Shown here one piece after another: positions 8,476 through 17,595 of a DNA stretch of 64,000 nt. The notes under the pieces were generated by a model. That model was not told the origin of the DNA and ran no database searches. It saw nothing but the letters and a program-made list of their open reading frames with translations. This DNA is from a bacterium (lineage in GTDB: Bacteria > Armatimonadota > Fimbriimonadia > Fimbriimonadales > Fimbriimonadaceae), in contig PNMZ01000001.1 of the NCBI GenBank assembly GCA_013823945.1, positions 496,001 to 560,000 on the forward strand, read 5' to 3'. Both the position numbers and the translations under genes were made by a program. Numbering within the stretch: position 1 is the stretch's first letter; each line of letters opens with the position of its first letter.

Positions 8476-11055
8476 CTAGTTCAAAGAACGCTTCCACTCA
8501 TCCAATTTCATCAGCGCATCAAGCGGAGACAGAGCATTTACATCCAACTCCTTCAGTGCCTCTACAACCGCGTGGGGTTGCTCCTCAAAAAGTGATAGCT
8601 GCATACGTTGCAAACTCACCGGAACCTCAACCCTTTCTTCACGCCCTTCCAAAGAATTCAATACCTCTCCCGCCCGTCGAACCACACTTGGCGGCACCCC
8701 TGCCATCTTCGCTACATGTAATCCATAGCTTCGATCCGTCCCCCCCGGCAATACCTTATGCGCCCAGACAATTTGATCTCCCCGCTCCTCCACCGCCACC
8801 CGAAAATTTGCGACCCCCGGCGTCTGCTCCGCAATCTGATTGATCTGATGGTAGTGAGTCGCAAACAATGTCTTAGCTCGCGCCCGCGCCAAATATTCCA
8901 CCATCGCCCAGGCAATCGCTAGTCCATCAAACGTCGATGTCCCCCGACCGACCTCATCCAAAACCACCAAACTCCGATCGGTTGCGTTGTTCAAAATATT
9001 GGCACTCTCAACCATCTCCACCATGAACGTACTCTGACCGAGTGCAATCTCATCCTTCGCTCCAATCCGCGTAAATACGCGATCACACAACCCAAGCCGA
9101 CAGCTCGCCGCCGGAACAAAACTACCGATCTGCGCCATCACCACAATCAACGCCGCCTGACGAAGGAACGTAGATTTCCCGCTCATATTTGGGCCCGTCA
9201 AAACGATGAGCCTGGTTTCATCGCCCAAATCCAAGTCGTTCGGAACAAACGTGCCCACCCCCGCATCCACCACTGGATGCCGCCCTGATCTCACCTCAAA
9301 GACGTCATCGTCCACCAGGTCTGGCTTGACATACCCCCGGTCAAGCGCCACCTCTGCCAGTCCACACAAACAGTCAAATTCGGCAATCACTCGTGCTGTC
9401 TTCAGCAAAGCTGGCCCATGTGCCGCCACCAAGTCCCGCAATCGGCAGAAAATCTCATATTCCAATTCATCAGCTTTCTCTTCTGCTCCTAAAACCGCTG
9501 ACTCATGCTCTTTAAGTTCCGCCGTGATGTATCGCTCCGCATTCGCCAAAGTCTGCTTGCGAATGTAGCGATCCGGCACCTTGTCCGCCATCGCCCGACT
9601 AACTTCCAAGTAGTAACCAAATACTGAGTTGTAACCCACCTTGAGTTTATCTAGCCCCGTCGCCGTCCGCTCTTTTGCCTCAAGCCGAGCGATATACCCC
9701 TTACCATCCCGAGAGAGTTGCCTCAAAGAGTCCAACTCAAGATCAAACCCTTCTCGAATTACACCGCCTTCCCTCGCCGAAACAGGTGCCGAATCCGCAA
9801 CCCCTTTCCTCAGCTGTTCTGCCAAATCCTCATGCCGATCAAAATCGTTTTTCAGCACCTTCAAATGTCCCAGCGCAACCCGTCGAACTGCATCTTCAAT
9901 CGCTGGCAACGCTTCCAGCGAATCCCGCAACCCGAGCAAATCCCGGGGCGTTGCGAGACCAGTCGCACACCGGCTCACCGACCGTTCAATATCGCAAAGC
10001 CGCTTCAACCCCGCCCGTAAATCCGCCCGAACCAAAACATGCCCACCAAACCGCTCGACCGACTCGTTTCGCGCCCGAATCATTCCCAAGTCCAATAGCG
10101 GCTGCTCAATCCACCGTCGCAGGAGCCGGGCTCCCATCGTTGTCACCGTCCCATCCAGAACGCTGAGCAACGTGTTTCTCCGCCCTCCATCCCCCAAATT
10201 CTGAGTTAATTCCAAACTTCGACGGGTGCTCGGATCAAGCTGCATAAACCCGTCAGTTGAATAATAAGCCAGCCCTGAAACATGTGAGAGCCCAACCCCG
10301 TTGGTTCGAGCATAATCCAAAACCATCCCCGCTGCAACCGCTGCCCCGGGACGATCCTCAATCCCAAAACCACCCAACTGAACGACCTCGAACTGGTCCT
10401 TCAAAAGTCGCTCTGCCTTTCTCGCATCCACCCCGTCTCGCTCTGTCGCTATTAACCCCAATCCATTCGCCGCCGTTTCCTCAATCCCGACCGCCATCTT
10501 CGTAGAAAACAACACCTCTGTCGGCATCAAACGCGCTAACTCCTGCAAAACCCGCTCCCCCACCCGATCCCCATCAATTTCCGTGACCATGAACTCTCCC
10601 GTCGAAGAATCCAAAGTCGCAATCCCCGCTTTCCCATTCACCATACACAACGCCGCCAGAAAGTTATTGCTCCCAGGAGTAAGCATGGACTCTTCCATCA
10701 GCGTCCCCGCCGTCAAAACCCTCGTCACTTCCCGGCGAACCAACCCCTTCGCTTTCTTAGGATCCTCAACCTGGTCACAAAGTGCCACCTTCTGCCCCAG
10801 CCGAACAAGCTGCGCCAGATATTTCTCCACCGAATGAAATGGCACCCCCGCCATCGAAATACGGCCGTTCTTGCCATCCTCTCGACCTGTTAGAGTGATT
10901 TCAAGGAGCCTTGCGGCTGTTTCCGCATCTTCGCCATAAAACTCATAAAAGTCCCCCACCCGCATCGCCATCAATACGCCCGGATGAGCCTCTTTCGCCC
11001 GGAAATACTGTTGCAACATGGGGGTCTGCGCGTTCACTGAAATAACCTGCTTCAC
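8476..11055 (-). CDS. mutS: DNA mismatch repair protein MutS
   Basis: 859 aa, the usual length for bacterial MutS. The mismatch-binding domain has the phrase VGDFYEFYGEDA, containing the Phe-X-Glu type wedge. The ATPase domain near residue 620 has GPNMSGKSTFLRQ (Walker A), then LVVLDEVGRGTSTFDG (Walker B and signature) and ATHYHQ. It recognises mismatches and recruits MutL; no mutL is nearby. The GTG at 11055 directly abuts a CATACT box. An in-frame GTG at 11037 (giving MNAQTPMLQQ) or the ATG at 11019 are plausible true starts, because family members have only a few residues before the TPMLQQY segment. Confidence 0.97.
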   Translation of the reverse strand: MKQVISVNAQTPMLQQYFRAKEAHPGVLMAMRVGDFYEFYGEDAETAARLLEITLTGREDGKNGRISMAGVPFHSVEKYLAQLVRLGQKVALCDQVEDPKKAKGLVRREVTRVLTAGTLMEESMLTPGSNNFLAALCMVNGKAGIATLDSSTGEFMVTEIDGDRVGERVLQELARLMPTEVLFSTKMAVGIEETAANGLGLIATERDGVDARKAERLLKDQFEVVQLGGFGIEDRPGAAVAAGMVLDYARTNGVGLSHVSGLAYYSTDGFMQLDPSTRRSLELTQNLGDGGRRNTLLSVLDGTVTTMGARLLRRWIEQPLLDLGMIRARNESVERFGGHVLVRADLRAGLKRLCDIERSVSRCATGLATPRDLLGLRDSLEALPAIEDAVRRVALGHLKVLKNDFDRHEDLAEQLRKGVADSAPVSAREGGVIREGFDLELDSLRQLSRDGKGYIARLEAKERTATGLDKLKVGYNSVFGYYLEVSRAMADKVPDRYIRKQTLANAERYITAELKEHESAVLGAEEKADELEYEIFCRLRDLVAAHGPALLKTARVIAEFDCLCGLAEVALDRGYVKPDLVDDDVFEVRSGRHPVVDAGVGTFVPNDLDLGDETRLIVLTGPNMSGKSTFLRQAALIVVMAQIGSFVPAASCRLGLCDRVFTRIGAKDEIALGQSTFMVEMVESANILNNATDRSLVVLDEVGRGTSTFDGLAIAWAMVEYLARARAKTLFATHYHQINQIAEQTPGVANFRVAVEERGDQIVWAHKVLPGGTDRSYGLHVAKMAGVPPSVVRRAGEVLNSLEGREERVEVPVSLQRMQLSLFEEQPHAVVEALKELDVNALSPLDALMKLDEWKRSLN

Positions 11056-11119
11056 AGTATGCCAAATCCCCTCCCTCCCCTCTCACCCCTATACCAGCTA
11101 AAATAAAGGGAGATCGCCC

Positions 11120-11506
11120 ATGAAAAAGCTTCTTCTCCGCTGGATCATCCTTGTCGTCGCCTTCATTGGGGCAAGTTACTTAGTTAATCTCATCATCCCA
11201 AAAGGCATCACTATCGATCTCACAACTCAGGGAATCATCACGTTATTTGTCGGAAGCGCTTTCCTCGCCATCGTCAATGCAACGCTCGGCAAACTTCTCA
11301 AGCTCATCGCATTACCCCTCAACTGTCTCACCCTTGGCCTCTTCGCCCTCGTGATCAATGCCGCCCTTTTCTGGGCTGTCGGAAGTCTCGGCCTCGGCTA
11401 CAAAGTTGAAGGATTCCTTGCCGCATTTGTTGGCTCCATTCTTGTCTCGGCGATCAGTGCCGTCCTCGGAGTCTTCATCCCGGATGATAGCAAAGAAAAA
11501 GACTAG
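11120..11506 (+). CDS. phage holin family (superfamily IV) four-helix membrane protein
   Basis: 128 aa with four hydrophobic segments (about residues 5-25, 35-55, 60-85 and 95-120). It has the family pattern of a KLL-start followed by LPLNCLTLGLFALVINAALF. Chromosomal members of this family are widespread and not lytic phage genes; their role is unknown. The gene has a good Shine-Dalgarno (AGGGAG, 11105-11113 region) and a TAAAAT box further upstream. It overlaps the next gene by 23 bases and appears to lead the operon with yvcK, gmk and coaBC. Confidence 0.85.
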   Translation: MKKLLLRWIILVVAFIGASYLVNLIIPKGITIDLTTQGIITLFVGSAFLAIVNATLGKLLKLIALPLNCLTLGLFALVINAALFWAVGSLGLGYKVEGFLAAFVGSILVSAISAVLGVFIPDDSKEKD

Positions 11507-12806
11507 ACGGCTCCAAAACTGGCTTTTGCCAACCGCCGACCTCTTCCGCTACGTCCTTCTCGCTGCGGGGGGCTTTCTCGTACTCCTCCTCGGCATTCAT
11601 ATGAGCTTCCAGTACGTCTTGCAAGCTCTGTTCAACAACGTCGGCGTCACTTGGGATAACATCGCCTCCCAAATCTCTGGCCAACCTGATGGTCGCCAAG
11701 TCACTCACTTTGTCGGAGGAATCCTCATGGCGATCGGAGGCTACAGCGTATGGCGCGGTACACGCGGATTCTTCCGCCGTCTCGGCTCGGTTGCCGCTAC
11801 CCCCGGCAAAAACGCCCTTGTCTCAGGCTATCTCAAACGTCAACAGCTCGCCCGTGGCCCTCGTATCGTCGCCATTGGCGGCGGAACTGGACTCTCCACT
11901 CTACTCCGCGGCCTCAAACAGTACAGCTCCAACATCACAGCCATCGTCACCGTCACCGATGACGGCGGTTCGTCTGGCCGGCTCACGCAAGAAATGGGCA
12001 TCATCCCCCCCGGTGACCTCCGCAACTGCCTTGTCGCCCTCGCCGATGCTGAAAAGCGAATGACCGACCTTTTCCAGTACCGATTCTCCGCCGGTACCGG
12101 AGCTCTCAGCGGACACAGCATTGGCAACCTCCTCCTCGCTGGATTTGTCGAACAAGCCGGTGGCGATTTCGATGAAGCCCTCCAACTCGCCTCCGAAGTC
12201 CTCGCCATTCGGGGACGAGTGATCCCCTCCACGACCGACAATGTCACCCTCCGCGCCCTGATGGAAGATGGCTCAACCCTCGAAGGCGAAACCACCATCG
12301 TTGAATCTCACCTCAAAATCCAACGGATCTATCTCAATCCTGCCCACCCCCGGCCACACGAAAGTGCAATCGAAGCCATCCGTGAAGCCGACCTTATCTG
12401 TATCGGCCCCGGAAGCGTCTACACCAGCATCGTCCCCAATCTTCTCGTCCCCGGCATTGCCGAAGCAATCCTCGAATCCGACGCTCTTAAAGCCTACATC
12501 TGTAACGTCATGACCCAAGCCGGCGAAAGCGACAAACTCACCGCCGCGGAGCACGTCGTTGCTCTGCAAGCCAACGTTCCCAATCGAGTGTTCGATTACG
12601 TCCTCATCAACACCGCTACTCCCCACATTGACCTCGTCGAAAAATACCAAGCTTCGAATCAAGAACTCGTAATCCCCGACGCAGATCGGATCAAACAAAT
12701 GGGTTACCGACCCGTTCCCGGCAACTTCATGTCAGAATCCGACTACGTCCGTCACGACCCCATGCGCATTGCCGCTCGCCTCATCGACCTCCTCAAAAAA
12801 ATATGA
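11484..12806 (+). CDS. YvcK/CofD-like UDP-GlcNAc-binding protein with N-terminal membrane anchor
   Basis: 440 aa from the ATG at 11484; upstream in-frame codons lie inside the holin-like gene and look non-coding. Residues about 12-40 and 65-85 are hydrophobic, giving two membrane helices ahead of the soluble domain. That domain starts with IVAIGGGTGLSTLLRGLK and continues TDDGGSSGRL, PPGDLRNCL, GHSIGNLLL and GPGSVYTSI, all hallmarks of the YvcK/CofD fold. YvcK homologues bind UDP-GlcNAc and are needed for gluconeogenic growth and cell-wall control. The stop overlaps the gmk start in an ATGA. Confidence 0.93.
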   Translation: MIAKKKTRRLQNWLLPTADLFRYVLLAAGGFLVLLLGIHMSFQYVLQALFNNVGVTWDNIASQISGQPDGRQVTHFVGGILMAIGGYSVWRGTRGFFRRLGSVAATPGKNALVSGYLKRQQLARGPRIVAIGGGTGLSTLLRGLKQYSSNITAIVTVTDDGGSSGRLTQEMGIIPPGDLRNCLVALADAEKRMTDLFQYRFSAGTGALSGHSIGNLLLAGFVEQAGGDFDEALQLASEVLAIRGRVIPSTTDNVTLRALMEDGSTLEGETTIVESHLKIQRIYLNPAHPRPHESAIEAIREADLICIGPGSVYTSIVPNLLVPGIAEAILESDALKAYICNVMTQAGESDKLTAAEHVVALQANVPNRVFDYVLINTATPHIDLVEKYQASNQELVIPDADRIKQMGYRPVPGNFMSESDYVRHDPMRIAARLIDLLKKI

Positions 12807-13375
12807 ACGGCATCGCCATCATCCTCAGCGGCCCTTCGGGAGTCGGCAAAGACACTGTCATCGACCGTTGGCAACAACTCGATCCAACCGTCCAACGCGT
12901 CGTTGCTTTCACTACCCGGCCTCCCCGTCCCGGCGAAGAAAACGGACACTCCTACCACTTCGTCACTCGCTCAACATTTGAATCCCTTGCCGCCTCAGGA
13001 CACTTCCTGGAATACAAAGAAGTCCACGGAAACTTTTACGCAACCCCCCTAAAAACTCTGCGCGACATGGTCAAGCAAGGCAAAAAAGCCATCCTCAAAA
13101 TTGATGTCCAAGGTGCTCTCCAAGTCATGCCTGACCACCCTGAAATCCTCAGCATCTTTCTCATTCCCCCTTCACCTGAAGAACTCATCAACCGCCTCAA
13201 AAATCGCGGTACCGAATCCCCTGAAAAACTCGCCGAACGCATCAAAAATGCCGAGTTCGAGCTCGCCCAAGCCCCCCACTACCAACACCATGTGATCAAC
13301 CAAAACGTAGATGACTGCGTCCAAGAAATCATGACCATCGTGGAGAAAGAATGTCAAAAATTGTCCTCGGAGTAA
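12803..13375 (+). CDS. gmk: guanylate kinase
   Basis: 190 aa. The P-loop is SGPSGVGKDT, where family members more often have GKST or GKGT. It is followed by TTRPPRPGEENGHSYHFV (GMP-binding region) and LKIDVQGALQV. It phosphorylates GMP to GDP in nucleotide supply. It overlaps yvcK by four bases (ATGA) and overlaps coaBC by 25 bases, so the three are translationally coupled. The rpoZ gene often found between gmk and coaBC is absent here. Confidence 0.96.
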   Translation: MNGIAIILSGPSGVGKDTVIDRWQQLDPTVQRVVAFTTRPPRPGEENGHSYHFVTRSTFESLAASGHFLEYKEVHGNFYATPLKTLRDMVKQGKKAILKIDVQGALQVMPDHPEILSIFLIPPSPEELINRLKNRGTESPEKLAERIKNAEFELAQAPHYQHHVINQNVDDCVQEIMTIVEKECQKLSSE

Positions 13376-14532
13376 GCGGCAGCATCTCTGCCTACCGCGC
13401 CTGCGATCTCGCTCGTGATCTCATGCGCGCCGGACACACCGTGCGTGTCTGCCTCACCGACTCTGCAGCCAAATTCGTCACCCCCGTCCTCTTTGAAACT
13501 CTTACTGGTAACGCCTGCCTCACCGATACGTTTGTGGAACCCACTAGGGGCCGGATGGCGCACATCGACTGGGCGCGCGAGGCCGACCTCATCCTCATCG
13601 CCCCCGCCACCGCCAACACCCTCAATAAGATCGCCCAAGGAATAGGCGACGATATGCTCACGACCTTAGTTCTCGCCGCCCAAGTCCCTCTCCTCATCGC
13701 CCCCGCCATGAACCCAGCAATGTACACCCATCCAGAAACGCAGGCAAGCATACACAAACTCCAATCCCAAGGCGCATTCTTCATCGAACCTACAGAAGGC
13801 GACGTCGCCTCCGGCGAAACTGGACAAGGCAAACTCGCCCCAAATGCCGACATCATAGCGATCACTGAATCCGTGCTCTCCCGCCGCCTAACCCTTAACG
13901 GAAAAACTATCCTCATCACTTCCGGTCCTACTCAAGAACCCATTGACTCCGTTCGATTCCTCACTAACCGCTCCTCCGGCAAAATGGGCCTCGCCATGGC
14001 ACGGGCCGCTCAACTCATGGGCGCCAAGGTCATCTTGATTACAGGCCCCACGAGCCTTCCTGATCCCGCCAACGCCACTACGATCCACGTTCGCACTGCC
14101 GAACAAATGCTCGCCGCCGCCCAGGAACAGGCACCAAAAGCCAATTGGATCATCGGGCTCGCCGCCGTCTCCGACTACCGCCCCGCCAACCCAAGCCCCA
14201 CTAAAATCCGGCGATCAGAAGCTGATCTCACCCTCACCCTGACCCCCAATCCCGACATTATCGCCACACTTGCCAAAGAAAACCCCACAAAGCGAGTTAT
14301 CGCGTTCGCAGCTGAACCCACCCAAGACACCGAGTTCGCCACCGAAAAAATGCACCGCAAAGGCGTCTCCGCCATCGCTCTCAACGACATCTCCAACTCT
14401 CAAATCGGATTCCAAAGCGACGAAAACGAACTCACTCTAATCCTCGCAAACGGCGAAACCCACCAATCCGGCCGCAAATCAAAACTCGGTTGCGCCCTTT
14501 GGCTCTTGGATCAGCTCAGCGAAAACCCCTAA
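13351..14532 (+). CDS. coaBC: bifunctional phosphopantothenoylcysteine decarboxylase / phosphopantothenate-cysteine ligase
   Basis: 393 aa. The CoaC half has the flavoprotein start VLGVSGSISAYRACDL, the catalytic-His region GRMAHIDWA, and APAMNPAMY (the PXMNXXMW-like motif). The CoaB half begins at about residue 185 with ILITSGPTQEPIDSVRFLTNRSSGKMG. It converts 4'-phosphopantothenate and cysteine to 4'-phosphopantetheine in CoA synthesis. The start is preceded by GGAGAAAGA within gmk. The stop is shared with the convergent gene through CTAA (14529-14532). Confidence 0.97.
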   Translation: MSKIVLGVSGSISAYRACDLARDLMRAGHTVRVCLTDSAAKFVTPVLFETLTGNACLTDTFVEPTRGRMAHIDWAREADLILIAPATANTLNKIAQGIGDDMLTTLVLAAQVPLLIAPAMNPAMYTHPETQASIHKLQSQGAFFIEPTEGDVASGETGQGKLAPNADIIAITESVLSRRLTLNGKTILITSGPTQEPIDSVRFLTNRSSGKMGLAMARAAQLMGAKVILITGPTSLPDPANATTIHVRTAEQMLAAAQEQAPKANWIIGLAAVSDYRPANPSPTKIRRSEADLTLTLTPNPDIIATLAKENPTKRVIAFAAEPTQDTEFATEKMHRKGVSAIALNDISNSQIGFQSDENELTLILANGETHQSGRKSKLGCALWLLDQLSENP

Positions 14533-15191
14533 CGCCGCAGATTCAGCGCAACCGTAGTCTTTCCATCATTGATCAAGCCCCGAATCGTGGCATCCATTGC
14601 AATCCACTGACCAGTTTTGGCATCAATAATCCAAGTGCCGCGTCCCATCTCCGGACGCTCGCGATCATTACCCGCCACCACCATCTCAACCGTAGCCCGT
14701 CCGTCGGTAACGGAGCGCAATGTGTAGCTCAATCGAACCCCCGGAATTTTGCCCCGCTCTGGATAAACAACCTGCCAACCGCCCCCGACTGCGACCGGCT
14801 TTTCCGGTGCAACAAAGCTCCGCACTCGGCCCAAACTCCAAGCATCCCTGGCTTCTGAATCTCTTAACCCCACAAACCCCTTCACCATGCCTCGCGCATC
14901 AAAGTCAACCGTCGTTTCCGTCTTGCGTGCATCGCGCATTTCGTCCGCCCCCATGCGGATATCTGTCCCCAAATTCGTCGTCTTCGTCCGATAACCTTCG
15001 CCCGTAACAGAATCCACCACCTGCCTCAACCTCGCCGAGACAACATACTTCGGCTCGGCCCCCGGTGTCTCCATTCCAAACGTAAACTCCGAAGCATCTC
15101 CCTTTTTCGGATCCCACCGCAATGAATAGCTCTCCGCCGGAGCCAAAACCCCCGCATTCACCGCGAAGAAAATCAAACCGCAAACCGTCAT
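14529..15191 (-). CDS. secreted hypothetical protein
   Basis: 220 aa with a short signal peptide (hydrophobic residues 2-18, APAES). The mature part is beta-rich, starting YSLRWDPKKGDASEFTFGME and ending with GTWIIDAKTGQWIAMDATI. The layout (total-strand start, then an antisymmetric series of threonine/valine strands) resembles the middle of the larger secreted protein at 20696-22189, so the two may be distant paralogues. No family is recognised with confidence. A TATTGT box ends seven bases before the ATG and no Shine-Dalgarno is visible. It converges with coaBC with four shared bases. Confidence 0.7.
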   Translation of the reverse strand: MTVCGLIFFAVNAGVLAPAESYSLRWDPKKGDASEFTFGMETPGAEPKYVVSARLRQVVDSVTGEGYRTKTTNLGTDIRMGADEMRDARKTETTVDFDARGMVKGFVGLRDSEARDAWSLGRVRSFVAPEKPVAVGGGWQVVYPERGKIPGVRLSYTLRSVTDGRATVEMVVAGNDRERPEMGRGTWIIDAKTGQWIAMDATIRGLINDGKTTVALNLRR

Positions 15192-15204
15192 ATCCTATAC
15201 AATA
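15189..15204 (-). promoter_or_regulatory. leaderless-type -10 box and start of gene 14529-15191
   Basis: On the minus strand TATTGT (15204-15199) is followed by seven bases and the ATG at 15191-15189. The overlapping TATACAAT (15196-15203) on the plus strand could serve the divergent gene that begins at 15234. Confidence 0.4.
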
Positions 15205-15233
15205 GACGGTGCAACCCTTCAAGTGATACGCCC

Positions 15234-16556
15234 ATGAAAATTTCGACCCTCCTTGCCCTTATAATTGCTCTACCTCAGCTCGGATTGGCTCAATCAGACA
15301 TCGAGAGTGACTACATCAAAACGCTGACTCTTCCTAATATCTTCTATTCAAAGAGCAAGGCGGTATATGTTATGCCCCCTAAACAGGTCTTTTACGGTGC
15401 AGTTACTGGCGTTTCAGTTCGATCAGACTCCCATTTCATCAGTTTCATCGGCGACTCATCCGCACATCGAACAATTCCTGGTCATGCTGAGAAGAATATC
15501 TCTGCATTGAACATCGGCCCGACTCAAGCCATTTACACTTATCATTTCCGATCTGGCATGTTAAAGAAAATAATGGATGTTCCAGCAAAAATTCTGGACT
15601 GCTTTTTCCCGGAGGGTAGCCAAGAGCTCTACTTATCCTTTGAGCAAAATGATCGCATCATCAACCTTCTTATCTCGCCCGAAACGGGCCAACGACGCCA
15701 ATTCAACCCACCTCAAACTGAGCTCGATTGGAGCTATCCCCGGTTTATTCCCAATAAAAATGTTGTCGTCTATACAGATCAAGACGCAAATGAAAATCTT
15801 GTTCTTCATGTTCTTTCGTTACAAAACATGGGAATCCGAACTTTCAGATTTGGGAAAATCCAACCGTATTTCGTTAACTCATCCGCATCAAATCTATATG
15901 TAACTATTGATCGAACCCATTTCGAAGTTAACCTTCTGAATGGTCAACTCACCGAAATGCCTCTGGATTTTAAAATTCAATATCAAGAACCACCCTACGA
16001 CGTAATCCCCGGCGAAGCTGTAACGATTGGCGATCCCTCCATATTCAGGCAAAGGTGGTCGAACAAACCCCAGTCAACAACTGAAAATCTCAAACCACTC
16101 ATCATCGCCCGTGACGGACTTGACGGAAAATCTACTTTCGATGGAAAATTTGTTTATTACACAGACCGCTCCGGGCTATTCCTCGCTGACCTTGTGGACA
16201 TATCAATTCCGGATCTCACCGAACTCGCAAAGGAAACCGTCAAACGTGAAGCAATGTCTCGCGCCAAACAGGTCGGAACCGGAATGATAATCTATTGCGC
16301 AGACTATGACGATCACTTGCCTCTGGCCAATGATTGGCAAGCGTCTATTCACCCGTACATCAAAAACAGCTCACTCACAAATGGCTTCACCTACCTGATG
16401 AATGGTCAAAATATCATCGACATCGAGAATATCACTCAAACCGTCATCGGAATGATTGAAACTCCATTCGGTACAGCAATCGTTCGCGGCGATTCATCGG
16501 TTATCTGGAAAGACCGCCCCAAAAGAGTCGAAGGTCAAAGCACCCTCAAATTCTAA
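15234..16556 (+). CDS. secreted protein with pilin-like C-terminal module
   Basis: 440 aa. Residues 1-19 form a signal peptide (LLALIIALPQLGLAQS). The body to about residue 320 is beta-strand-rich with no recognised family. The last 110 residues contain AKQVGTGMIIYCADYDDHLP followed by a short region ending in DSSVIWKDRP. The same AK...G(M)..Y..DYDD.LP arrangement is found after the transmembrane helix of the prepilin at 44519 in this window, so the C-terminus looks like a pilin globular domain without its helix. The gene is more AT-rich than its neighbours. Its 3' end overlaps the convergent DAHP synthase gene by 11 bases. Confidence 0.75.
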   Translation: MKISTLLALIIALPQLGLAQSDIESDYIKTLTLPNIFYSKSKAVYVMPPKQVFYGAVTGVSVRSDSHFISFIGDSSAHRTIPGHAEKNISALNIGPTQAIYTYHFRSGMLKKIMDVPAKILDCFFPEGSQELYLSFEQNDRIINLLISPETGQRRQFNPPQTELDWSYPRFIPNKNVVVYTDQDANENLVLHVLSLQNMGIRTFRFGKIQPYFVNSSASNLYVTIDRTHFEVNLLNGQLTEMPLDFKIQYQEPPYDVIPGEAVTIGDPSIFRQRWSNKPQSTTENLKPLIIARDGLDGKSTFDGKFVYYTDRSGLFLADLVDISIPDLTELAKETVKREAMSRAKQVGTGMIIYCADYDDHLPLANDWQASIHPYIKNSSLTNGFTYLMNGQNIIDIENITQTVIGMIETPFGTAIVRGDSSVIWKDRPKRVEGQSTLKF

Positions 16557-17574
16557 GCCCGCAATACTCCGCCAGACCCCGCAACTCACCCACCAAAGCC
16601 GAAAACTGCTCCGAATCCAATGCCTGCGAGCCATCACTCAACGCCTCGTTCGGATCAGGATGCATCTCAATCATCACACCATCCGCCCCCGCCACAACTG
16701 CCGCCTTCGCCATCGGTGCCACTAGCGAAGCCACCCCCGTCCCATGGCTGGGGTCAACCACAACCGGTAAATGAGTCAACTCCTTCAAAACCGGCACCGA
16801 GTTCAAGTCCAAAACATTACGCATGTACGTCTTATCCATTGCCAAAATCCCCCGCTCACAAAGCACAACATTCGGGTTCCCCTGGTTCAGAACATATTCA
16901 CTCGCCAGCAAAAACTCATCAATCGTTGCCGATGGCCCCCGCTTCAAGAACACGGGCTTGCCGCTCTTCCCCGCCTCAATCAATAGCGGGAAATTCTGCA
17001 TACTTCTGGCCCCAATCTGCAACATATCCGTATGTTCCGCCACAATTTCAACCTTATCCGCCGACATCACCTCAGTAATCGTGGCGAGCCCAGTTTCTTC
17101 AGAAACTCGCTTCATAATCGCCAGACCCTCTTCCTGCAAACCCTGGAAGGAGTAAGGGGAAGTCCGAGGCTTAAACGCCCCCCCGCGCAACATCGTTGCT
17201 CCTGCCGCTTTCACCTGATCAGCCGCTTTCCGAAACTGCTCATAACTTTCAACCGAACACGGCCCTCCGATAACAACAAATTTCCCCGATCCAAATTCAA
17301 CATTCCCCGCTTGAACAACCGTCTTCTCCGGATGAAATTCCAATCCTGCCAACTTAAACGGGCTCGAAGTCTGAGTGATCTTACTAACAAAATCTAACCG
17401 CCCCAAAACCGATTCCAAATCCACCCGTTGATCGTGCGACAGACTCGCCGGAATACCGACCGCCCGTCGAGGTTCACCCGGCAAAATCAGGGGCTCAATT
17501 CCTCGATTTTGAATAATCGAGCAAACCTGGTCAATCTGGGCATCGCTCGCCCCCACTTTCATCAAAATCAACAT
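16546..17574 (-). CDS. aroF: 3-deoxy-7-phosphoheptulonate (DAHP) synthase
   Basis: 342 aa. A regulatory N-terminal domain of about 70 residues (MLILMKVGASDAQIDQV) precedes the barrel. The barrel shows FVVIGGPCSVES, MLRGGAFKPRTSPYSFQG, GARSMQNF, KRGPSATIDEFL, CERGI, VVDPSHGTG and MIEMHPDP, the standard type I-beta sequence. It condenses PEP and erythrose 4-phosphate, the first step of aromatic amino-acid synthesis, and complements the P-protein at 52795-53901. The start lies ten bases after a TATATT box. Confidence 0.96.
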   Translation of the reverse strand: MLILMKVGASDAQIDQVCSIIQNRGIEPLILPGEPRRAVGIPASLSHDQRVDLESVLGRLDFVSKITQTSSPFKLAGLEFHPEKTVVQAGNVEFGSGKFVVIGGPCSVESYEQFRKAADQVKAAGATMLRGGAFKPRTSPYSFQGLQEEGLAIMKRVSEETGLATITEVMSADKVEIVAEHTDMLQIGARSMQNFPLLIEAGKSGKPVFLKRGPSATIDEFLLASEYVLNQGNPNVVLCERGILAMDKTYMRNVLDLNSVPVLKELTHLPVVVDPSHGTGVASLVAPMAKAAVVAGADGVMIEMHPDPNEALSDGSQALDSEQFSALVGELRGLAEYCGLRI

Positions 17575-17595
17575 GGAAGACTCAAATATACCGAC

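Noticed and set aside
9206-10204. Plus-strand open frames inside mutS
   Set aside because: Serine/proline-rich antisense translation of a clear MutS coding sequence.
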